Positions 12,675 through 17,556 of a DNA stretch of 17,556 nucleotides are shown here, one piece after another; positions within the stretch are counted from its first letter, which is position 1; each line of letters opens with the position of its first letter. The notes below the pieces were generated by a model. That model did no database searches. It saw nothing but the letters and a program-made list of their open reading frames with translations, and had not been told where the DNA came from. Source of the DNA: an uncultured Collinsella sp. (GTDB lineage Bacteria; Actinomycetota; Coriobacteriia; Coriobacteriales; Coriobacteriaceae). Where the stretch lies: positions 1-17,556 of the forward strand of contig CAJKEF010000007.1 in assembly GCA_905198825.1 (NCBI GenBank). Direction: 5' to 3'. The position numbers were made by a program, and so were the translations under genes.

Positions 12675-14096
12675 ATGACCAACCCCATGCAGTTCCCCGA
12701 CGGTTTTGTGTTTGGCGGCGCCACCGCCGCTTACCAAGTTGAGGGCGAGACCCGCACGCACGGCAAGGGCAAAGTGCCCTGGGACGATTTCCTGGCAGCT
12801 CAGGGTCGCTTCTCCCCCGACCCCGCAAGCGATTTCTACAACAAGTATCCAGTCGATATCGACCTGTGCCAGCGCTTCGGCATTAACGGCATTCGTGTCT
12901 CCATCGCTTGGAGCCGTATCTTCCCCAACGGCACCGGCGAGATTAACCCCGAGGGCGTCGCTTTCTATCACGAGCTTTTCGCCACCTGCAACAATGCCGG
13001 CGTTATCCCCTATGTCACGCTCGATCACTTTGATACGCCCGAAGCCTTTTACCAGAACAGCGGCGAGGGCTTCTTGACGCGCACGACGATCGACGCCTTC
13101 GTCGAGTACGCCAAGTTCTGCTTTGCCGAGTTCACCGAGGTCAAGCACTGGTTTACCTTTAACGAGATTCCCGCGACCGCCGAGGGCAGCTTTATCGTCG
13201 GCAACTGGCCGCACGGCGAGAAGTACCGCCTGGACAAGGCCTTCCAGCTCATGCACAACATGATGGTGGCCCACGCCAAGGCTGTCGTCGCCTTCCATGA
13301 GGGCGGCTTTGAGGGCGAGATCGGCATTGTCCAGAACCTGGAGCCCAAGTATCCCCTCGACCCCAACAACGCCGCCGACTGCGAGGCGGCTCGCATGGCC
13401 GACGTCATCAACAACCGCTGGGTACTCGACGCCACCTTCCGCGGTCACTATGCAGCCGACACCATGGAGGCTGCGACCAAGCTGGCCCATATCGCCGGCG
13501 GCGAGCTCGACGTCCGCGACGAGGACATTGCCGCGCTGACCGCCGCGCTCCCCTACAACGATTGCCTGGGCGTCAACACCTACAAGTGCCAGTTCCTGCG
13601 TGCCGCCGAGGGCGAAAACGACATCAACCACAATGGCACCGGCGACAAGGGCTCCTCGCGCTGGTTCCTCAAGGGCGTGGGCGAGTCATGCGTGCGCGAA
13701 GGCGTACCCACCACCGATTGGGACTGGATCATCTATCCCGAGGGCCTCTACGACCTGCTGCTCCGCATTAAGAACGATTACCCCAACTACAAGAAGATCT
13801 ACATCACCGAGAACGGCATGGGCTATAAGGACGACTTCGAGGACGGCTTTATCGACGACGCCCCTCGCATCGACTACATGCGCCAGCATCTCGCATGGAT
13901 CCTCAAGGCAATCGACGGCGGCGTAAACGTCGACGGTTACTTTGTGTGGTCGCTGCAGGACCAGTTCTCCTGGACCAACGGCTACAACAAGCGCTACGGC
14001 CTGTTCTACATCGACTTCGAGACCCAGAAGCGCTATCCCAAGGCGAGCGCGTACTGGTACAAGAACGTCGCGGAGACCGGCCTGCTCATGGCCTAA
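12675..14096 (+). CDS. lacG: 6-phospho-beta-galactosidase (LacG, GH1), module 2
   Basis: This enzyme hydrolyses lactose 6-phosphate to galactose 6-phosphate and glucose in the cytosol. The 473 residues match LacG (about 468-470). Acid/base Glu164 lies in FTFNE and nucleophile Glu379 in ITENG. SWTNGYNKRYG carries phosphate ligands Ser432, Lys439 and Tyr441, and Trp433 marks the galactosidase subgroup. Segments such as GGELDVRDED and DYPNYKKIYITENGMGYKD resemble staphylococcal LacG from memory more than the module-1 paralogue does. AAAGGA precedes the ATG by 6-7 bases. Its galactose 6-phosphate would feed LacAB and LacC. Some activity on 6-phospho-beta-glucosides cannot be excluded. Confidence 0.94.
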   Translation: MTNPMQFPDGFVFGGATAAYQVEGETRTHGKGKVPWDDFLAAQGRFSPDPASDFYNKYPVDIDLCQRFGINGIRVSIAWSRIFPNGTGEINPEGVAFYHELFATCNNAGVIPYVTLDHFDTPEAFYQNSGEGFLTRTTIDAFVEYAKFCFAEFTEVKHWFTFNEIPATAEGSFIVGNWPHGEKYRLDKAFQLMHNMMVAHAKAVVAFHEGGFEGEIGIVQNLEPKYPLDPNNAADCEAARMADVINNRWVLDATFRGHYAADTMEAATKLAHIAGGELDVRDEDIAALTAALPYNDCLGVNTYKCQFLRAAEGENDINHNGTGDKGSSRWFLKGVGESCVREGVPTTDWDWIIYPEGLYDLLLRIKNDYPNYKKIYITENGMGYKDDFEDGFIDDAPRIDYMRQHLAWILKAIDGGVNVDGYFVWSLQDQFSWTNGYNKRYGLFYIDFETQKRYPKASAYWYKNVAETGLLMA

Positions 14097-14118
14097 TTCA
14101 AGCCGCATACCCCCTGTC

Positions 14119-14162
14119 GGCCGCATGCGAATCCCTCCACGGGTTCGCATGCGGCCTTTTTT
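14119..14162 (+). terminator. Rho-independent terminator of the module-2 lacE-lacG operon
   Basis: A perfect 13-bp stem (GGCCGCATGCGAA at 14119-14131 with 14144-14156), extended by CCC/GGG across a bulged T, is followed by six T. It stands about 20 bases past the lacG stop. Confidence 0.95.
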
Positions 14163-14189
14163 GTTTTGGCTCGACCCGAGCAGGCCGTT

Positions 14190-14484
14190 CGTCTCAATCT
14201 GTAACATCTAACAGGGATTTTCGGCCCCAATTGTTACAGTTTGAGATGAACGGGGGCACCCGGTTCGAAATGTCTAGATCTGTAACATCTGATTCGCTTT
14301 TGGCCGTCTAACTGTTACAGATCAAGACAAAGATGATGGCTGGGTAGACAAAATCTCGATCTGTAACATCTAGTCGAGTTTTTGGGTCCTAGCTGTTACA
14401 GATTGAGACAAATGCACAGGACAATCCCCCCAATCTGTAACATCTGGTTGGTGATTTCACCCCTACCTGTCACAGGTTGAGACA
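14190..14484. repeat. Array of four 59-bp palindromic units
   Basis: Units at 14190-14248, 14271-14329, 14352-14410 and 14426-14484 are each exactly 59 bp; starts are 81, 81 and 74 apart. The arms share ATCTGTAACATCT and TGTTACAG with the first array. The centres pair up across arrays: unit 3 here with unit 1 there (GTTTTTGG/AGTTTTTGGG type), unit 4 with unit 2 (ATTTCACCC), unit 2 with unit 3 (TTTTGG-CGTCT). The array lies between the lacG terminator and the stop of minus-strand lacR; 14485-14603 beyond it shows only a weak GGAGG/CCTCC stem and no clear lacR terminator. Confidence 0.9.
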
Positions 14485-14603
14485 ATTTGATAGTGGAGTC
14501 CTCATTTGCGCGTCATATCGCGTAGCGCTCACGCGTTGATTCCCCACAATGACAGGAGGTAAAAGTCCTCCCGCATCGCCTGTTGGCAATCCCATAGCGT
14601 TAG

Positions 14604-15368
14604 CTAGCAGATGACCTGCGTGTGTTCCTCGATGGCGGCACGATTCTCGGCGGCGATACCCGGTTCGCACACCACGGCATCCAGGCTGTCCAAGCGACAG
14701 AAGGTGTAGAAGTCGCGCTTGCCGATCTTGCTGGAATCGGCGATCAGATAGCGTGAGTCGGCCTTGCTAAAGGCGAGCTGCTGGATACGGCCCTCGTCCA
14801 TGTTGGACGTAGATACGTCGCCATCCAGAATGCCGTTGGCGCCGATAAACGCCGCGTCGATGCCCAACGCACGCAGGGTATCCTCGGCCGTTGGTCCCAC
14901 AAAAGCGGCGGTGCGGCGACGGTACATACCGCCCACGAGGCACAGGTCGCAGTCTTCGCGCGCCTCGAGCAGGTTAAACACCGAAAGCGAGTTGGTCACA
15001 ATGCGCAGGCGAAATGCCGGCAGCATCGAGGCCATCTGCTCAACCGTAGTGCCCGTGCCCAAAAAGATGGTCGAGCCCTCCTCGATGAGCTCAACGGCGC
15101 GGCGCGCGATCTGCAGCTTTTCCTCGGCATGCTTAGTGCGCTTTTCGCTGTGCGAATACTCATGGCGCAACATAGCGTGGGGACGTCCCTGTGCACTACG
15201 GGCTCCACCGTGCACGCGCTCAATCTCGCCCAGGCTCGCAAGTTCTTCGAGGTCGCGGCGAATCGTCATGTCCGAAACGCCCAGTGCGTCCGAAATCTCC
15301 TTGACCGAAACCGTTCCCTGTTCCTCGAGCAGCTGCCGAACCTTATCCTGTCGCTCTGCCTTAATCAC
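14604..15368 (-). CDS. lacR: DeoR-family sugar-phosphate repressor (LacR-like)
   Basis: This transcription factor of 254 residues has the standard DeoR-family length. The N-terminal winged HTH spans about 5-56 (VKEISDALGVSDMTIRRDLEEL), followed by the wing ERVHGGA. The sensor domain has the phosphosugar-binding pattern LGTGTT (103-108), VTNS (124-127), VGGMYR (145-150), FIGANGI (174-180) and ADSSK (210-214). Initiation is at GTG (15366-15368) with GAGGA 6 bases upstream. In Gram-positive lac operons a DeoR-type LacR senses tagatose 6-phosphate, and linkage here supports that role. TTGTTC-N5-TGTTTGAATG just upstream recurs before lacF, so it may regulate itself, lacF and lacABC. It is divergent from galM. 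The effector identity is inferred. Confidence 0.9.
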   Translation of the reverse strand: MIKAERQDKVRQLLEEQGTVSVKEISDALGVSDMTIRRDLEELASLGEIERVHGGARSAQGRPHAMLRHEYSHSEKRTKHAEEKLQIARRAVELIEEGSTIFLGTGTTVEQMASMLPAFRLRIVTNSLSVFNLLEAREDCDLCLVGGMYRRRTAAFVGPTAEDTLRALGIDAAFIGANGILDGDVSTSNMDEGRIQQLAFSKADSRYLIADSSKIGKRDFYTFCRLDSLDAVVCEPGIAAENRAAIEEHTQVIC

Positions 15369-15399
15369 GATGAATCCTCGCCGTTCTTTGCGCGCATAT

Positions 15400-15429
15400 C
15401 ATTCAAACAGTAACGAACAAATTGTATCA
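15400..15429 (-). promoter_or_regulatory. lacR promoter with LacR-type box
   Basis: On the minus strand TACAAT (15421-15426), preceded by TGA, looks like an extended -10 box, though no good -35 is visible. Immediately downstream lies TTGTTC-N5-TGTTTGAATG (15400-15420), the same composite as at 4425-4445 before lacF. Bound LacR would cover the transcription start. Confidence 0.5.
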
Positions 15430-15574
15430 GACTCGTGCGCGTCAAAAATGAACGCCCGCACAGCTCCAATCATCACTTTTTTGAGAAAAATACCCCCTGC
15501 TTTAGTGGGGTGTAGTGATAATCTCGCCTGTTCGCGCTACAGTTTGTCCGAAATACCTCGATGTTAGGAACCAA

Positions 15575-16627
15575 ATGATCACTTCCGAGCTTTTCGGCAC
15601 AGCGCCGTGCGGCACCCCCGTTCACCGTTACACCCTCAACGGGCCCGAGATCTGCGTTCGCATTATGGACTATGGCGCCACCGTGCTTGGTATCGATGTG
15701 CCCGACATTCCCGGCAACGTGCGCGATGTGGTGCTGGGCTTCGATAAGCTCGAGGACTACTTTGACAACCCCGCCTGCTTTGGCGCGACCATCGGTCCCG
15801 TGGCAAACCGCACCGCGGGTGCTACGATCACCATCGACGGCACGGACTGGCATATGCCGGCCAACGAGGGCGCCAACAACCTGCACAGCGATCTTGAGCA
15901 CGGCCTGCATAAACGCGTGTGGGACGTTGAGCTCGACGAGGTCCACAATGCCGTGCGCATGACCACCTCGCTTAAGGATGGCGAGCTGGGCCTGCCCGGC
16001 AACCGAACCTTTACGGCTGTCTTTACCGTTACGCGCACCGGCGTCTTCCGCATCGAGTATGGTTGCGAGAGCGACCGCGCCACCTACGTGTCCATGACCA
16101 ACCACACGTACTTTAACCTTGCCGGCCATAACGCCGGCATGGACTGCGAGCACTTCTTTGTTGCTAACGCTGCTCACTACCTGCCCATTAACGAGCAGAA
16201 CATCCCCACCGGCGAAATTGCTCCGGTCGAAGGCACGCCGTTCGACTTCCGCGAGCTGCGTCCTGTCGCACCCGGCATGGAGGCCGACGATCCGCAGATT
16301 AAGCAGGCCCGTGGCTACGATCACTGCCTGTGCATCGATGGCTATCAGTACAGCCGTAACCTGCGGCGCGCCCTGCATGTCGAGGAGATGTGGACCGGCC
16401 GCGAGCTGGACTACTACACCACCGCCCCGGGCGTGCAGCTCTACACCGGCAACTGGCTGGGCGACGAGCACGCCAAGGACGACGCCAACTATGGCTGGGG
16501 TGCCGGCTTTGCCCTCGAGGCAGAGATGTACCCCGACACGCCGCACCAGCCGCTGTTCCCGCAGGGCATCGTGGGCCCGGGTCATCCCTACAGTAATGTG
16601 ATTGAGTACCACTTTATGAGGCACTAA
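15575..16627 (+). CDS. galM: Aldose 1-epimerase (GalM-like)
   Basis: This enzyme interconverts the alpha and beta anomers of galactose or glucose in the cytosol. From the preferred ATG it has 350 residues, normal for GalM. Family landmarks are HKRVW near 110, NHTYFNLAG with catalytic acid His177, GYDHCLCID with Asp249, and catalytic base Glu315 in FALEAEMYPD. The usual ETQ at the base reads EAE here, a mild deviation. I chose the ATG at 15575 because AGGA lies 6 bases upstream and the protein then starts like its family; an in-frame ATG at 15515 lacks both. It is divergent from lacR. It could act on a phosphosugar, as proposed for LacX-type relatives. Confidence 0.9.
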   Translation: MITSELFGTAPCGTPVHRYTLNGPEICVRIMDYGATVLGIDVPDIPGNVRDVVLGFDKLEDYFDNPACFGATIGPVANRTAGATITIDGTDWHMPANEGANNLHSDLEHGLHKRVWDVELDEVHNAVRMTTSLKDGELGLPGNRTFTAVFTVTRTGVFRIEYGCESDRATYVSMTNHTYFNLAGHNAGMDCEHFFVANAAHYLPINEQNIPTGEIAPVEGTPFDFRELRPVAPGMEADDPQIKQARGYDHCLCIDGYQYSRNLRRALHVEEMWTGRELDYYTTAPGVQLYTGNWLGDEHAKDDANYGWGAGFALEAEMYPDTPHQPLFPQGIVGPGHPYSNVIEYHFMRH

Positions 16628-16657
16628 GTCCACAATGCGACATATCGCACAGCAACT

Positions 16658-16688
16658 CCCGCCGGCACCACCGCCGACGGGCGCTTTT
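16658..16688 (+). terminator. Probable terminator of galM
   Basis: CCCGCCGGC (16658-16666) pairs with GCCGACGGG (16673-16681) with one mismatch, followed shortly by CTTTTTC. It lies 31 bases past the stop. The gap between stem and T-run makes it weaker than the other terminators here. Confidence 0.55.
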
Positions 16689-16733
16689 TCATCTTTTGGG
16701 CGCTTTTTCGCTGTGACTCTATGAGTGGCATAT

Positions 16734-16955
16734 CAAAACTATGCCCATTTACTACGTTTAGCACGGGATGCTCGACCATGCACCGGGTTTTTTAAATTCG
16801 CGAGCCGTCTACCTGCGGTTTTGTTATTCTCAAATTCGACATGCTCGGCGATAGCCGATCAAACGTAGTAAATGGACATAGTTTTTGACAGGCGGCATCG
16901 CGCGCGTCCCTCGCAAGGGCAAAATGATCCGTTTTCCTCCGTCCCCAAGGGATCA
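16734..16955. repeat. 222-bp structured repeat element, copy 2
   Basis: Same architecture and exact length as 3655-3876. The extended arms at 16735-16759 and 16861-16885 pair in 24 of 25 positions. CTACCTGCGG is at 16809-16818, a small inner hairpin TCGGC-GATA-GCCGA at 16845-16858, and the 33-nt box at 16923-16955 matches copy 1 in 28 of 33 positions. The outer arm bases GG/CC of copy 1 are CA/TG here, so pairing is kept while the sequence changes. The last three bases are the stop codon of the neighbouring IIB gene. Confidence 0.85.
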
Positions 16956-17435
16956 GTTGAACAGATTGCCGATGGGATCGGGGGCGGAACTGGGGAGATG
17001 GCGGATTTCTAGCTCTATACCGAGCTTTTGCAACTCTTTGAAGGCGGCGATGTCTGTATCGCCTACGGCAACGGCAGGCGTTGCAGAGCGCTTGCCCTCC
17101 CCCGCCCGCATATGGCCGATACTAATCTTGGTTATTGGCACACCGCCCTTAACCAGCGCGAGCGCATCGGAGGGTGAGGCCACCATGATCAGAATCAATT
17201 GGCGAGGCGTTGCGGTATGAATGATGTCGATGGCCTTTTGTACCGAGAAAAACCGCGTCCAAACGCCTTCTGGCGCCGCCACCCTCATGGGTGCCCATTG
17301 GCGCGAATCTGCCGCGATCTCATCGTTGACGATTAGGACAAGGTTGGAACCCACGGCTTCGTTCCACAGCTCAACGTCTTGTCCGTAAATGAAACGGTCG
17401 TCGATACGTGTGAGAAGGATCTTGGGTTGAGCCAT
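16953..17435 (-). CDS. PTS mannose/sorbose-family IIB-like protein lacking the active histidine
   Basis: It has 160 residues from the preferred start, the usual length of a cytosolic IIB of the mannose/fructose/sorbose family. It begins QPKILLTRIDDRFIYGQD. In the family this block reads RIDDRLIHGQV and the histidine carries the phosphate; here that position is tyrosine. Other family features remain: IGHMRAGEGKR in the middle and a C-terminal AAFKELQKLGIELEIR segment. It may be a non-phosphorylated regulatory or decaying paralogue. The ATG at 17435 is preferred by family alignment; an in-frame ATG at 17462 would add nine residues, and neither has a good ribosome site. No IIA, IIC or IID partner is within the window. 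Its stop codon falls at the edge of the 222-bp repeat. Confidence 0.8.
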   Translation of the reverse strand: MAQPKILLTRIDDRFIYGQDVELWNEAVGSNLVLIVNDEIAADSRQWAPMRVAAPEGVWTRFFSVQKAIDIIHTATPRQLILIMVASPSDALALVKGGVPITKISIGHMRAGEGKRSATPAVAVGDTDIAAFKELQKLGIELEIRHLPSSAPDPIGNLFN

Positions 17436-17556
17436 GGCTGCCCCATTCTGTTTGAGACCCATACGAGCGGGACGTCGACCACCAACTCAACAGCTGGTCA
17501 AGCGCCAGATGGACGCCGCAGACATCACGCCTCTAATATTAGTGCATTTAAAGTGA

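Noticed and set aside
15515..15574. Upstream ATG for galM
   Set aside because: No ribosome site precedes it, and the family N-terminus begins at the ATG at 15575, which has AGGA 6 bases upstream.

Overview
The window looks like a chromosomal sugar-utilisation region from a gut Coriobacteriia, probably Collinsella or a close relative. That guess rests on the GC-rich, C-ending codon use together with Firmicutes-style lactose PTS and tagatose-pathway genes. No rRNA or marker gene is present, so the taxonomy is an inference. The theme is PTS uptake of lactose or related beta-galactosides as phosphosugars. Phospho-beta-galactosidases (GH1) cleave them, and galactose 6-phosphate enters the tagatose-6-phosphate pathway.

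Layout. Positions 1-188 hold two long hairpin repeats. Positions 189-2227 (minus) carry lacA, lacB and lacC (galactose-6-phosphate isomerase subunits and tagatose-6-phosphate kinase). Positions 2531-3538 (minus) encode an unrecognised multi-span membrane protein with its own strong terminator. At 3655-3876 lies copy 1 of a 222-bp structured repeat. At 4004-4342 (minus) is the only lactose-type IIA gene (lacF). Two parallel modules follow, each with a minus-strand LacI regulator, a divergent plus-strand IICB permease (lacE-type), a plus-strand GH1 enzyme (lacG-type), a strong terminator, and an array of 59-bp palindromic units. Module 1 covers about 4557-9518 (three units) and module 2 about 9535-14484 (four units). 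Then come a minus-strand DeoR/LacR regulator, a divergent galM-like aldose 1-epimerase, copy 2 of the 222-bp repeat, and a minus-strand mannose-family IIB protein that has tyrosine where the phosphorylated histidine is expected.

How it works together. LacF presumably passes phosphate to the IIB domains of both LacE permeases. The two GH1 enzymes cut the imported phosphodisaccharides, GalM supplies the usable anomer of free sugar, and LacAB plus LacC make tagatose 1,6-bisphosphate. The aldolase LacD is not in the window. Regulation appears layered. Each lacI/lacE intergenic region has CG-centred palindromes of its own sequence type. A TGTTC/TGTTT box in front of lacR recurs in front of lacF and, in related form, lacA. 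A 9-mer, ACCGTTCAC, stands upstream of all three PTS component genes.

The least explained parts are the non-coding repeats: seven exactly 59-bp hairpin units in two arrays, and two 222-bp elements whose closing arms differ by compensatory changes.
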